Counted from the first letter of the stretch, positions 7,591 through 15,856 are shown. The stretch: 38,369 nucleotides of DNA from Lachnospiraceae bacterium (GCA_030524525.1 JAUNGI010000023.1:1-38369), one strand, 5' to 3'. A program made the numbers and translations. Notes: generated by a model not told the origin, from the letters alone.

Positions 7591-7920
7591 GCAGCATCTT
7601 CCTCTCCGCCGCTGTGCGATCCTCAGCGGAGCGTTTTTTGTTCGGAGGAAACGAAGTTTCCGATGAACTCAGAAGCTCGCTCTGCGAGATTCTCCGCCTG
7701 CGGCGGGCTGCCACGGCAGCATCTTCCTCTCCGCCGCTGTGCGATCCTCAGCGGAGCGTTTTTGTTCGGAGGAAACAAGGTTTCCGATGAACTTAGAAGC
7801 TGGCTCTGCGAGATTCTCCGCCTGCGGCGGGCTGCCTCAGCAGCATCTTCCTCTCCGCCGCTGTGCGATCCTCAGCGGAGCGTTTTTTGTTCGGAGGAAA
7901 CGAAGTTTCCGATGAACAAA
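7591..7920 (+). repeat. dispersed intergenic repeat, three tandem copies (B1-B3)
   Basis: Near-identical units start at 7591, 7716 and 7840 (period 125 and 124 bp); the third is cut short by a terminator. Each unit contains an inverted repeat CTCCGC...GCGGAG followed by CGTTTTTT, then GTTCGGAGGAAAC...GTTTCC GATGAAC, then CCGCCTGCGGCGG. The open frames across it are by-products of repetition. The unit belongs to the same family as copies A, C, D and E. Confidence 0.92.
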
Positions 7921-7948
7921 AAAGGCACTGTGTCATCCACAGCGCCTT
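7918..7948 (-). terminator. terminator of the pyk - kinase - response regulator operon
   Basis: Minus strand: a GGCGCTGTG / CACAGTGCC stem with a short loop, followed by T6. It lies about 120 nt past the response-regulator stop codon and abuts the last tandem repeat. Confidence 0.88.
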
Positions 7949-8065
7949 TGCTTTCTATGCGACGAATTATAGCTCAGTTTTTTTCGAATGTCAACGAAAA
8001 AACGCGCGATAATTTAGATTTGTTAAAATTCCCTAAACTTTCCCGCCGTTTTCTCCTTTTTTTGC

Positions 8066-8767
8066 CTAATCTGTCTCCGCCATCCGATAGCCCACGCCGA
8101 TCTCGGTAAATATGTACTGCGGCTCCGCCGGATTTTTCTCGATCTTCCTTCGGATGTTCGCCATATGGACGCGTAAAATTTGATTCCCGTCCGTCGCCAT
8201 TGGTCCCCAAAGCTCCCGCTTCATAAAGTCATAGGTCAGCACGCGTCCCGCGTATCTTGCCAGCAGCAGAACGATCTTATATTCATTTTGCGTCAGATGC
8301 ACCTCCTCGCCGTCCACCGCAACGATGTGACGCTCCTGATCTACCGTCAGACCGCCGACGCGAAGCAGGCCGCCTGTCGAGGAGGTTTTCGCGCTTCCTC
8401 CGCGTCCGGTATGGCGCAGAGCCGTTCGAAGCCTTGCCATCAGCTCGGCGGTTCCGAACGGTTTTGTAATGTAATCGTCCGCCCCCGCGTCAAGGGCTTC
8501 GACCTTATCCCGTTCACGGGTTCTTCCGGATACTACGATGACGGGAATTTCCGACCATTCCCGAAGCTGAGAAATCAACTGCATTCCGTCCATATCCGGC
8601 AGTCCCAAGTCTAAAATCACCGCATCCGGGCAATAGGAGGTGATCAATGCGTAGCCAAGCTTGCCGTTCTGCGCCGTAATTACCTGATAGCCGTTTGCTT
8701 CCAGAACCGTCTGCATAAAATGCCCTAAGGACAGATCGTCTTCAATCACAAGAATTCTCAGCTTCAT
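8066..8767 (-). CDS. OmpR-family response regulator (KdpE-like)
   Basis: A 233-residue DNA-binding response regulator. The receiver domain (1 to about 118) has the acidic pair Glu9-Asp10-Asp11, phospho-acceptor Asp53 (ILDLGLPDMDG), Ser80 at the switch position and Lys102 (TKPFG). A winged-helix output domain fills about 135-233 and ends in the usual GVGYRM. The sequence is closest to KdpE, which controls potassium transport in other bacteria, but no kdpFABC genes are present, so the target is unknown. The ATG at 8767 has GAAGG upstream and starts at the conserved MKLRILVIEDD; an in-frame extension to 8878 overlaps the kinase gene. It is last in an apparent pyk operon. Its receiver looks fully functional although the partner kinase next door is degenerate. 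Confidence 0.92.
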   Translation of the reverse strand: MKLRILVIEDDLSLGHFMQTVLEANGYQVITAQNGKLGYALITSYCPDAVILDLGLPDMDGMQLISQLREWSEIPVIVVSGRTRERDKVEALDAGADDYITKPFGTAELMARLRTALRHTGRGGSAKTSSTGGLLRVGGLTVDQERHIVAVDGEEVHLTQNEYKIVLLLARYAGRVLTYDFMKRELWGPMATDGNQILRVHMANIRRKIEKNPAEPQYIFTEIGVGYRMAETD

Positions 8768-8807
8768 TTTCCTTCTTCTCTCCTTGTGAGTAAGGGATAT
8801 CCTCCCC

Positions 8808-9809
8808 TCAATCCTTCTTAGACTCCGCAGGCAATGTAAAAATATATTCCGTACCGCTCTCCGAGCAATTTGCAGCACACAGCTCTCCGTCGTGAGCCTT
8901 TATGATCGCCTTGCAGACCGCAAGACTTTTCTCCCCAACGCCGAATTTACTTCCGCGCAGCCGGAACTCTGCGAAACCTCCGCCATTCCGGACGCACAGC
9001 TCCATCGCCTCCTCTTTTCTTCCGTGCGGCGCCGCGCTTTTCAGCAGTTCAAGCAATGCCAGCTCGATCAGGATCGCGTCCATCGGAACCAAAAACAGCT
9101 CCGGCGGAACCGTAACCCGGACCCGTACCTCCGGAAAATGACGGCGAAGTCTCCATACCGCTTCGCCGACCACCTCCTCTACTGCCTCCGGCTGCTTCTT
9201 CAAAGACGCTCCCACGCCCATTTCTTCCAGGGTCAGCAGCTCCTTCTGCAAACGGGAGATCCATTCCGCATCCTGCCGAATTTCCCGCAGCATCTGTTTT
9301 GTCTGTTTTTCGGTATACAGCTCCCCTTTTTCCAAAAAAACCGCATTGGTACGCAGGATCGCCCGCAGCGGAGCATAAAGCTCCTCGGAAACCGTACGCA
9401 GCAAGGTATCGCGCTGCTGCCGCCGCTCCGCCTCCTTTTGAAGCGCAATCGCCTGCTTACGCCGTTCCTTTAGGCAGCAGGTCAGAAACGCAAGCAGAAA
9501 CAGGCAGAGTCCCGTCAGCGCAAACCCCACGATCCCGATGGAATACGGACGATCGGGATGGGGAAAGCACAGGAAGATCAGCACCATGCCGAGCAGCGAG
9601 CCTCCCATACCGAACAAAAAGCCGTCCGTACAGAGCGCCGTCAGAAAAACGGCGGCGCCAAAAAGCAGCGGGATTATGGGGTCATCCTGCCGGATTTTCA
9701 TAAGAAAAACGCAGCTCGCGGTACAGATGCAGAAAATCAGTACGGCAATGCCCAAATCCCGCCACGAAAAGGTTAAAAGCTCCTCCTTATTTTCCCCTTT
9801 TACTTCCAA
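8808..9809 (-). CDS. KdpD-like membrane sensor, degenerate histidine kinase
   Basis: A 333-residue protein. Residues 18-113 are four membrane helices of the DUF4118 type found in KdpD; the large N-terminal KdpD/Usp part is absent. A dimerisation-like region and a kinase-like C-terminus follow. The H-box, normally SHDLRTPL, reads Ser141-Glu142-Glu-Leu-Tyr-Ala-Pro-Leu, so the phospho-acceptor His is Glu142 (codon at 9384-9386). The N-box Asn is missing (LLKSA for LLxNA), and no DxGxG G1 box is visible. The tail AVCKAIIKAHDG keeps the G2-region shape. It should not autophosphorylate in the usual way. The start is TTG, preceded by AGAGGAG; it lies 21 nt after the pyk stop and 40 nt before the regulator. 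It may act as a phosphatase-like or allosteric partner, or be decaying, but the frame is intact. Confidence 0.85.
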   Translation of the reverse strand: MEVKGENKEELLTFSWRDLGIAVLIFCICTASCVFLMKIRQDDPIIPLLFGAAVFLTALCTDGFLFGMGGSLLGMVLIFLCFPHPDRPYSIGIVGFALTGLCLFLLAFLTCCLKERRKQAIALQKEAERRQQRDTLLRTVSEELYAPLRAILRTNAVFLEKGELYTEKQTKQMLREIRQDAEWISRLQKELLTLEEMGVGASLKKQPEAVEEVVGEAVWRLRRHFPEVRVRVTVPPELFLVPMDAILIELALLELLKSAAPHGRKEEAMELCVRNGGGFAEFRLRGSKFGVGEKSLAVCKAIIKAHDGELCAANCSESGTEYIFTLPAESKKD

Positions 9810-9830
9810 GCCTACTCCTCTCCGGCAAAG

Positions 9831-11249
9831 CTACGGCGTTACGGTCTCCACTTTGATCAGGTTCGTATTGCCCGACATTCCGTTGGTCATTCCGCCGGTA
9901 ATAATGATCGAATCCCCGGGCTGCAAAGCAAACATCTCCGTAACCTTCTTCTTTGCTTCGTACAAAAGCACCTCCAGCGACGGATACATCTCGCTCATGA
10001 CCGGCGTAACGCCCCATGAGAGCGCCAGTCTCCGGTAAGTTCTTTCGCTGGTCGTCATTGCCATCAAATTGACCGGAGAACGGAAGCGCGAAACCATTCT
10101 TGCCGTCGTTCCCGTCAGCGTACAGACCGCGATCGCCTTTGCGTTCAGATCAAAGGAAAGACCGCAGATCGCATGAGAAAGCGCATCGACCTTGTTCTGG
10201 ATCCAGAAATCCATATCGTGGAAATTTCTTTGGTACGGGATTCCCTGCTCCGCCGCCTCCGTGATCCGTGCCATCGCCTTAATGGCCTGCACGGGATAGT
10301 GTCCCGCCGCCGTTTCCCCGGACAGCATGACCGCGCTCGTTCCGTCATAGACCGCGTTTGCCACGTCGGAGGCCTCCGCGCGGGTCGGTCTGGGATTGTT
10401 TATCATGGATTCCAGCATCTCCGTCGCCGTAATAACGCGTTTTCCCATCATCCGGCACTTGGTAATGAGCTTTTTCTGGATCGCCGGCAGCTCCTCGTAG
10501 GGGATCTCCACGCCAAGGTCGCCTCTGCCGATCATGATCCCGCTGCAGGCTTCGCAAATCTCCTCAATATTTTCGATCCCGGCACGGTTTTCAATCTTGG
10601 CGATCAGCTCGATCTCCTCGCCGTGATGCTCCTTCATAAACGCCTGAACGTCCAGCAGATCCTGTTTGCAGGAGACAAACGAGCAGGCGATAAAATCAAC
10701 CTCCTCCTTGATCCCGAACAGAATATCCTCCTTATCCTGCTCGCTCAGATATACCTGCTGAAGAACCTTGCCCGGAAAGCTCATGCTCTTATGGTTGGAA
10801 AGCTCGCCTCCGGCAGTCACACGGCACAGGATATCCGTATCCGTGACTTCCTCCACAACGAACTCCAAAAGTCCGTTATTAAGCAAAATACGGTCCCCCG
10901 CCGCCATTTCCTTGGCAAGGCGCGGATAGGAAACCGAGACCTGCGACGAATCGCCGATGACCTCTCTTGTGGTAAACGTAAATTTGTCGCCCTCGGCAAG
11001 CTGGATCTTACCGTCTGCAAAATCCCCGATCCGATATTCCGGCCCCTTCGTATCCAGCATAACGGCAAGCGGGACCTGCAGCTCCTTCCTGAGCTTCCGC
11101 ACCAGCTCCATTCGCTGCCGGTGTTCCTTATGCGTATTATGCGAAAAATTCATACGCGCCACATTCATTCCTGCAAGGATCATATCCCGCAAGATCCCCT
11201 CGTCCGAGGAAGCAGGCCCTAAAGTTCCAATAATCTTAGTTTTTCTCAT
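9831..11249 (-). CDS. pyk: pyruvate kinase
   Basis: The enzyme transfers phosphate from phosphoenolpyruvate to ADP in the last step of glycolysis. At 472 residues it is the short form, without the extra PEP-utiliser-like domain some Firmicutes carry. The barrel carries the opening RKTKIIGTLGPAS, MNFSHN, LDTKGPE, the catalytic-lysine region IAKIENR, the metal-ligand Asp region GRGDLG and the signature ITATEMLESM. The C-terminal allosteric domain ends in GMSGNTNLIKV. GTGAGG lies before the ATG. The next two genes, a KdpD-like sensor and a response regulator, follow with gaps of 21 and 40 nt and share a terminator at 7918-7948, so the three look like one operon. This is an unusual pairing for pyk. 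Confidence 0.96.
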   Translation of the reverse strand: MRKTKIIGTLGPASSDEGILRDMILAGMNVARMNFSHNTHKEHRQRMELVRKLRKELQVPLAVMLDTKGPEYRIGDFADGKIQLAEGDKFTFTTREVIGDSSQVSVSYPRLAKEMAAGDRILLNNGLLEFVVEEVTDTDILCRVTAGGELSNHKSMSFPGKVLQQVYLSEQDKEDILFGIKEEVDFIACSFVSCKQDLLDVQAFMKEHHGEEIELIAKIENRAGIENIEEICEACSGIMIGRGDLGVEIPYEELPAIQKKLITKCRMMGKRVITATEMLESMINNPRPTRAEASDVANAVYDGTSAVMLSGETAAGHYPVQAIKAMARITEAAEQGIPYQRNFHDMDFWIQNKVDALSHAICGLSFDLNAKAIAVCTLTGTTARMVSRFRSPVNLMAMTTSERTYRRLALSWGVTPVMSEMYPSLEVLLYEAKKKVTEMFALQPGDSIIITGGMTNGMSGNTNLIKVETVTP

Positions 11250-11645
11250 ATTTACCTCACATTTATCTTATATAGCGAAGCGTAAACGATAAAACACCCT
11301 CATGGTTATTTGTGACGCTCCTGCACAAATGACCGCGTGAAAAGTAAGCAGCATCCTTAAAGAAAGTGTCTCCATTATTCCCCGCTATTTTGCTCCTTTT
11401 GTAAAACAGCGCTTTTCATGAGACAGCCTTTCACCTTTGCAGCATATTCTTCCCATGCGCAAAAAAGACTATGTACAATTTTGAATATCCATGCACATAG
11501 CCACTTACATAAGAACGCAGAAGTTGTGTTTCTTCTTAAAATTTTTTATCTGCATGAATTGCGAAAGTATATTGCATTTCTTCCTGTGCAAAAGATGCAT
11601 CTAAAACTGTCCTGCCGACAACAGTCCTCCTTTCATAAACTGAAA
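11250..11645. other. gene-free stretch upstream of pyk
   Basis: Apart from the terminator at 11461-11502 I see no gene here. The short open frames lack ribosome sites and recognisable sequence. A TATACT on the minus strand near 11570 could be a -10 for pyk, but no good -35 sits at the right distance, so the pyk promoter remains unplaced. Confidence 0.5.
11461..11502 (-). terminator. intrinsic terminator between tRNA-Arg and pyk
   Basis: Minus strand: GGCTATGTGCA pairs with TGTACATAGTC in an 11-bp stem (two G-U pairs) with a 14-nt loop, then T6 (11461-11466). It would end the tRNA-Arg transcript about 150 nt past the tRNA. Confidence 0.8.
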
Positions 11646-11719
11646 CGTTCCCGAGAAGACTTGAACTTCCGACCCCTCGCTTAGGAGGCGAGTGCTCTAT
11701 CCAACTGAGCTACGAGAAC
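11646..11719 (-). tRNA. tRNA-Arg (anticodon CCT)
   Basis: The minus strand folds as a standard cloverleaf. Acceptor GTTCTCG pairs with CGGGAAC (one G-U), discriminator G. The D-arm is AGCTCAGTTGGATAGAGC. The anticodon stem CTCGC/GCGAG holds loop CTCCTAA, giving anticodon CCT for AGG arginine codons. The T-loop GTTCAAGTC is normal. CCA is not encoded. It has its own promoter at 11749-11777. Confidence 0.95.
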
Positions 11720-11748
11720 AAAGCGAATGCTTATGCATTCCATGCATT

Positions 11749-11777
11749 ATTATAGTTCGAAAAACAGGGTTCTGCAA
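11749..11777 (-). promoter_or_regulatory. promoter of tRNA-Arg
   Basis: Minus strand: TTGCAG (11772-11777), 17-nt spacer, consensus TATAAT (11749-11754). It lies in the short gap between the DUF3881-like gene and tRNA-Arg. Confidence 0.8.
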
Positions 11778-11806
11778 GCACTAAAATGGTACTTGCCGCA
11801 TTTTCT

Positions 11807-12691
11807 TTATTTCCCAAATTCTACCAGTCCCTGCAGCCAAATGACGCCGCGGAAACGTCTTCCTACGGCAGGCTGTCCCAACAGGTTTTCTTCGTTGATG
11901 CAAACGTCAAAAACCAAGTGGTTGCAGTAAATTTCCATAACGTAAAGGTGTTCGTGCGTAGCCCGATTGACCCGTTCCTCGACCGAAAGAATAACTCCCA
12001 GAATTTTGTAAACCTCGCTTTCCATACCATATGGCGCGAACGAGGTGTCCACAATGGAAAAAACGTCCTCCGTTTTCACTCGCTTTCCGACCAAGGCATA
12101 GTTGTCGATTTCCTCGATCGTCAGCTTTTCGATCGCCTCTTGGTTCCCGTTTTTCGCATCGGAGATCATCTTAACATGCTTTGATATCTCGATTTTACTT
12201 TCATCAATGTCTTTCATCGAACGCAGCGTGGGCAGCAGAATCGCGCCCTCCGCCGCCAGCCCGGAAAGCTTTGTTGGCAGGACAAAATTGTTTGTATCAA
12301 AACGATTGTTCCGCAGAAAGTCTATGGCATTCTGCAAATAAAAGATCAGGGACACCCCAACCCGCATGTCATCGCACAATGCGGCATAGGAATCCGAATC
12401 GCTTCGTTTGTTGATGAAAACCTCTTCGTTTGACGTTATATTTCTCGGACGAAGGTACGGGAAATAATGATCAATATGAAAATTGTCTTCTTCGTCAATT
12501 TGTCCCCGAACCGTAATGCCCATATCTTCGCAAAAGTCGAGCGAATACTCCGCAAATTGAATATCAGTTTCCGGACGAATAGAAATCTGGCTTCTTCGCA
12601 TTGCAGAATCTATTACCTCATCTAGTAGTTTTTCTTCCACTTGGTTTGTTTTGCAGCACGCAAAGCCTATACTTTTCAAGTAACTGTGCAT
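11807..12691 (-). CDS. DUF3881-like protein of unknown function
   Basis: A soluble 294-residue protein with no signal peptide or membrane helix. The opening MHSYLKSIGF and the general make-up resemble the DUF3881 family, which I know mainly from Lachnospiraceae; this match is from memory. Notable segments are an acidic N-terminal third, a central Leu-rich stretch (GLAAEGAILLPTL) and a C-terminal domain with HEHLYVMEIYCNHLVFDVCI. No catalytic motif is evident. ACAGGAG precedes the ATG. It follows the parA-parB-DUF4446 genes on the same strand after a gap of about 120 nt, with no clear terminator between, so read-through from that operon is possible. No terminator is seen after it either; the tRNA-Arg promoter begins about 30 nt downstream. 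Confidence 0.75.
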   Translation of the reverse strand: MHSYLKSIGFACCKTNQVEEKLLDEVIDSAMRRSQISIRPETDIQFAEYSLDFCEDMGITVRGQIDEEDNFHIDHYFPYLRPRNITSNEEVFINKRSDSDSYAALCDDMRVGVSLIFYLQNAIDFLRNNRFDTNNFVLPTKLSGLAAEGAILLPTLRSMKDIDESKIEISKHVKMISDAKNGNQEAIEKLTIEEIDNYALVGKRVKTEDVFSIVDTSFAPYGMESEVYKILGVILSVEERVNRATHEHLYVMEIYCNHLVFDVCINEENLLGQPAVGRRFRGVIWLQGLVEFGK

Positions 12692-12810
12692 GAATTTGCT
12701 CCTGTTTGCATAAAATATAACGTGTTATTTTTTGGATGAATTGCGATTTTTTTGTACCGTTACGATCTATTGTCCCTTTTTTCCGTTTTTTCTCGTCTCA
12801 GAAACACGTC

Positions 12811-13320
12811 TTAAATAAGCTGGATCGTGTCCTTGCTTGCGATCGCTTCCTCCAATACTGCTTTTTCTTCATCAGACAGAAGAACAAAGGTGCTTCCCTT
12901 GATAACCTCTTTTACGTAAGTATAACATCCGTCACGATTGTGCATACTTGTCATGATATATCCATCGTTTTCATCGTTAAGTAAGCAGAGACTGTAGCTG
13001 AGCTTTCCACCCATTTCGTTGAACGCGTCATAGCGCTGGATCGACATTTTCTTAAAAGAGGTGTCCTTTGCCTCTTCCAGCGCCTTGATCCGTTCGTTGC
13101 TGTCGGCTAAGCCCTCTTTGACTTTGTCCAACTCCTGAAAGCGCTGTAAGATTCGTTCTTCGAGGCTTTTGCCGCTGTTGCCGCGCATGAATTCCCGATA
13201 CTTCTCATTCAGCTGATTGAACTTCATGACCATAACCATACAAAAAATCAGCAGAACCATTAAAATAATTAAAATTGCAAGAATCAGAAAGTCCTGATTG
13301 ATTCCTAATTTATCCAACAT
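12811..13320 (-). CDS. DUF4446 membrane protein
   Basis: A 169-residue protein. One transmembrane helix spans about residues 10-35, followed by a coiled-coil-like charged region (about 38-88) and a compact C-terminal domain beginning RYDAFNEMGGKLSYSLCLL, which is the characteristic DUF4446 segment. This family is regularly found immediately downstream of parB in Clostridia, as here (gap of 15 nt to parB); its function is unknown. The position suggests a link to chromosome segregation or the origin region at the membrane, but that is inference from context only. It is probably the last gene of the parA-parB operon. Confidence 0.85.
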   Translation of the reverse strand: MLDKLGINQDFLILAILIILMVLLIFCMVMVMKFNQLNEKYREFMRGNSGKSLEERILQRFQELDKVKEGLADSNERIKALEEAKDTSFKKMSIQRYDAFNEMGGKLSYSLCLLNDENDGYIMTSMHNRDGCYTYVKEVIKGSTFVLLSDEEKAVLEEAIASKDTIQLI

Positions 13321-13335
13321 TTTTTTCTTACCCGT

Positions 13336-14226
13336 TTACCCTTCTACTTGAAAAATTTGCATCAGGCGTTCAAATTCCTCCACGGAATAATACTCGATCT
13401 CGATTTTTCCGGTATTTTTATCTTTTCTTTGAATATTGACCTTGGTTCCCATAACGCTCTTTAGCTTTTCCTCATACGCCGCATAGATTGCATCCTCCGC
13501 CGCATTTCCTTTTTTCTCCTTGGGTTCCGGAGGATGCAGAAGCGCATGGACCCGCTTTTCTACCTCACGAACGCTCAGCTTTTGGTTTTGAATTTCCAAT
13601 GCAAGCTGATACTGCTGCTCGCCGTCCTCTAAGGAAAGCAGCGCCCTTGCATGACCGGCGGAGAGCTGCTTCTGAATGATCATCTCCTGTACGCGGTCGT
13701 CCAACTTCAAAAGGCGCAGCGCATTGGTGATTGCCACGCGGCTCTTGGAAACGCGCTCGGCAACAAGTTCTTGTGTCAGATGATACTCTTCCATCAACTT
13801 CTTGTATGCAACTGCCTCCTCAATGGCATTCAGATCCTCCCGTTGAAGGTTTTCGATCAGGGCAATTTCATACAATTCCTGCTCGCTGTAATTCTTAATC
13901 AGAACCGGAACTTCCTTTAATCCTGCAAGATGCGCCGCGCGAAACCGACGTTCCCCTGCGATGATTTCATACTGCGTACCGCTTTCGCGCACAACAAGCG
14001 GCTGGATGATCCCGTGTACTTTAATGGAATCCGCCAGCTCCTTCAATGCCGCTTCGTCAAAATGATGCCGCGGTTGCTCCCGGTTTGGTTCAATTTTAGA
14101 TAACGGCAGAAAGGTTTCACGTGAAACATCCTGCTTTTTTTCCTCCACCGTCTTCTTTATATCATGGTCAATTTTATTGGAAATCAGAGAATCCAATCCC
14201 TTTCCAAGACCCTTTTTCACTGCCAT
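13336..14226 (-). CDS. parB: chromosome-partitioning protein ParB (Spo0J)
   Basis: ParB is a CTP-dependent DNA clamp that loads at parS, spreads on neighbouring DNA and recruits condensin for origin segregation. The 296-residue protein has the usual three parts. The N-terminal CTP-binding domain carries GERRFRAA and the ENLQRE box. A central helix-turn-helix domain (about 150-210) binds parS, and there is a C-terminal dimerisation domain. The opening KKGLGKGLDSLI is typical of chromosomal ParBs. The codons for residues around 33-38 (VSRET) contain a parS sequence (14113-14128), so ParB can bind within its own gene. parA lies 33 nt upstream and DUF4446 downstream on the same strand. Confidence 0.97.
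   Translation of the reverse strand: MAVKKGLGKGLDSLISNKIDHDIKKTVEEKKQDVSRETFLPLSKIEPNREQPRHHFDEAALKELADSIKVHGIIQPLVVRESGTQYEIIAGERRFRAAHLAGLKEVPVLIKNYSEQELYEIALIENLQREDLNAIEEAVAYKKLMEEYHLTQELVAERVSKSRVAITNALRLLKLDDRVQEMIIQKQLSAGHARALLSLEDGEQQYQLALEIQNQKLSVREVEKRVHALLHPPEPKEKKGNAAEDAIYAAYEEKLKSVMGTKVNIQRKDKNTGKIEIEYYSVEEFERLMQIFQVEG
14113..14128. promoter_or_regulatory. parS: parS site inside parB
   Basis: GGTTTCACGTGAAACA differs from the B. subtilis consensus TGTTTCACGTGAAACA only at the first base. It is within parB, about 11 kb from oriC. B. subtilis also has a parS inside its parB homologue (spo0J). Confidence 0.92.
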
Positions 14227-14259
14227 TTTCTATACTCCTTACTTTCTGTACAATTCCTG

Positions 14260-15066
14260 CTACCTTCGGAAAAGTCCCCGTTTTTTCTTTCCCACGGGCT
14301 TTTTCTTGTCATTCTGCATGACCTCCAAGGCAAACTCGCGGTACGCCTCCGCCCCCACGGATCGGCTATCGTACAAGGTGATCGGCAGCCCATGGCTCGG
14401 CGCCTCCGCAAGACGAACATTTCTCGGAATTACACTGGCATATATATTCTGCGAAAGATTGGCACGGACATTTTCCACGACTTGAAGGGAAAGATTGGTC
14501 CTGCCGTCAAACATCGTAAAGACGACCCCGTCGATCGAAAGATTCTCGTTCAAACGATTGCGTACCAGCTCGATCGTGCGGATCAACTGAGACAATCCCT
14601 CCAAGGCGTAATATTCGCACTGGATCGGCACGATGATCGAATCCGCCGTCGTCATAGCATTCAACGTAAGCGTATTCAGGGAGGGAGGACAGTCAATCAA
14701 TATGTAGTCGTATTCTTCCTTTACTTCGGCAACCTTCTTACAGAGGAGGTACTCCTTGTCCTCCACGTCCAACAGCTCGATCTCTGCGCCTGCCAAATTG
14801 ACGTCCGAGGGAATGATATCCAAACCCTCGACCTCCGTGTGTAAAATGGCTTCCCGAATCCCGCATTCCCCTATCAGAAGCTGATAAATGGAATTCTCAA
14901 CCGAATCCTTATCCACACCAAGTCCACTGGAGCAATTTCCCTGCGGGTCAATATCTAAAACAAGAACTTTCATTCCGTTCTCCGCAAGACATGCCGAGAG
15001 GTTGATTGCGGTGGTCGTTTTTCCCACGCCGCCCTTTTGATTTGTAATTGCGATTGCTTTTCCCAT
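14260..15066 (-). CDS. parA: chromosome-partitioning ATPase ParA (Soj)
   Basis: A 268-residue deviant-Walker ATPase that works with ParB in origin segregation and, in relatives, regulates DnaA. The deviant Walker A motif KGGVGKTT is at residues 11-18. Switch I sequences are LDIDPQGN and the Walker B-like region is YDILIDCPPSL. Residues at the end are Lys/Arg-rich. The ATG at 15066 is preferred: AAAGGGAAG lies 4 nt upstream and it begins directly at MGKAIAITNQKGG; a TTG at 15087 in the same frame has no good ribosome site. The gene is first in the parA-parB-DUF4446 operon and has a hairpin-containing leader (15089-15116). Confidence 0.97.
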   Translation of the reverse strand: MGKAIAITNQKGGVGKTTTAINLSACLAENGMKVLVLDIDPQGNCSSGLGVDKDSVENSIYQLLIGECGIREAILHTEVEGLDIIPSDVNLAGAEIELLDVEDKEYLLCKKVAEVKEEYDYILIDCPPSLNTLTLNAMTTADSIIVPIQCEYYALEGLSQLIRTIELVRNRLNENLSIDGVVFTMFDGRTNLSLQVVENVRANLSQNIYASVIPRNVRLAEAPSHGLPITLYDSRSVGAEAYREFALEVMQNDKKKPVGKKKRGLFRR

Positions 15067-15088
15067 CGTCTTCCCTTTCCTGCCCAAG

Positions 15089-15145
15089 CCGTTTTATCGC
15101 CCTCGCGACAAAACGGACGTACGCAAAACGTACTTCATCAGTATA
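15089..15145 (-). promoter_or_regulatory. parA promoter and leader hairpin
   Basis: Minus strand: TATACT (15140-15145) preceded by TG makes an extended -10; no good -35 is seen. The leader holds CCGTTTTGTCGC / GCGATAAAACGG (15089-15116, one mismatch, 4-nt loop) just before the ribosome site, possibly a control element. Confidence 0.5.
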
Positions 15146-15229
15146 GCACAAATGAAGGTCCTGCGCCACCACAAGATGTTGATGTTTTCTTCTGATTAGA
15201 CACAAAAACTGTTTGCGGGTTGGCAAGAA

Positions 15230-15735
15230 GATGTTTGTTCTTTGCCAAGGAATCGTTTTGGCAGAGAACAGAGAGACTTTTTCTGCGAGCGCTCACGTGT
15301 CCTGCGTTGAGCAGTGCAGTAGCGTTTTTTTCTGCCATGGAGTCGTTCTCGTAGAAAAAACCTTGCCTTGCTGTCCTACCCTCTACACCGTACGGCATAA
15401 GAGATATCTCTTGCCGCAAAGGGATCGCTTCCAAAGAATAAAAATCATTCTCTATCAGCATTCTCATCGTCTACGCTTTGCAGCGCAGCAACGTTTTTTC
15501 TGCCATAAAATCGTTTTCGCAGAGAACAAAGATGTTTGCTTTCTGTACTCGTCGCCTGTGGTAAAGTGTGCAGCAGCGCTTTTCCTGTCAACCAATCGTT
15601 TCCATAGAAATCAAAGAATCTTTTTCTGCGAGCGTCCTCACCCCCTGCGCCGTACGGCGCAGCAGTCTTCTCCCCTCTGCCGCAGAATATTCCCCAGCGG
15701 CGCATTTTATCTGTAGAAAATCTCGGTTCTCATTA
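15230..15735 (+). repeat. degenerate tandem repeat array next to parS
   Basis: About six diverged units with anchors at about 15242, 15333, 15411, 15500, 15585 and 15677 (spacing 78-92 bp). Each anchor resembles CTGCCATxxxxTCGTTTTCGCAGAGAAC split across a small dyad, usually preceded by AGCG and a T-run. The unit shares its layout with the 124-bp units at 7591-7920 and looks like an old, decayed array of the same family. Short open frames here repeat the same peptide pattern (ENDS-A-K-N) and have no ribosome sites, so I do not call them genes. Together with copy C and parS it fills the 835-bp gap between parA and rsmG. Confidence 0.65.
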
Positions 15736-15803
15736 AAGGCTCACAATGTTAAATTTCTTCTTACACGGCAGACTGCAAGGCAGCCACCCGCCACATTACC
15801 CCA

Positions 15804-15856
15804 GTGCGATCTCCGCTGAACGTTTTTATTTTATGGGAAGTACTTTCCTATGAAAA
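15804..15856 (+). repeat. dispersed intergenic repeat, copy C
   Basis: GTGCGATCTCCGCTGAACG is followed by a T-run and the imperfect dyad TTTTATGGGAA / TTTCCTATGAAAA. It is a diverged member of the same family, immediately before parS. Confidence 0.7.

Noticed and set aside
7528-8109. Possible plus-strand gene with internal peptide repeats
   Set aside because: The repeated peptide follows exactly from the 124-bp DNA repeats, there is no ribosome site, and the unit carries terminator-like stems.
11418-11684. Small plus-strand gene upstream of tRNA-Arg
   Set aside because: It runs antisense into the tRNA, lacks a ribosome site and crosses a clear minus-strand terminator.
15138-15705. Short minus-strand frames with an ENDS-A-K-N-like peptide pattern
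   Set aside because: They come from the degenerate tandem DNA repeat; frames break between units and no ribosome site is present.
15230-15735. CRISPR array
   Set aside because: Units are poorly conserved, spacing is irregular (78-92 bp), there are no constant repeats with unique spacers, and no cas genes are nearby.
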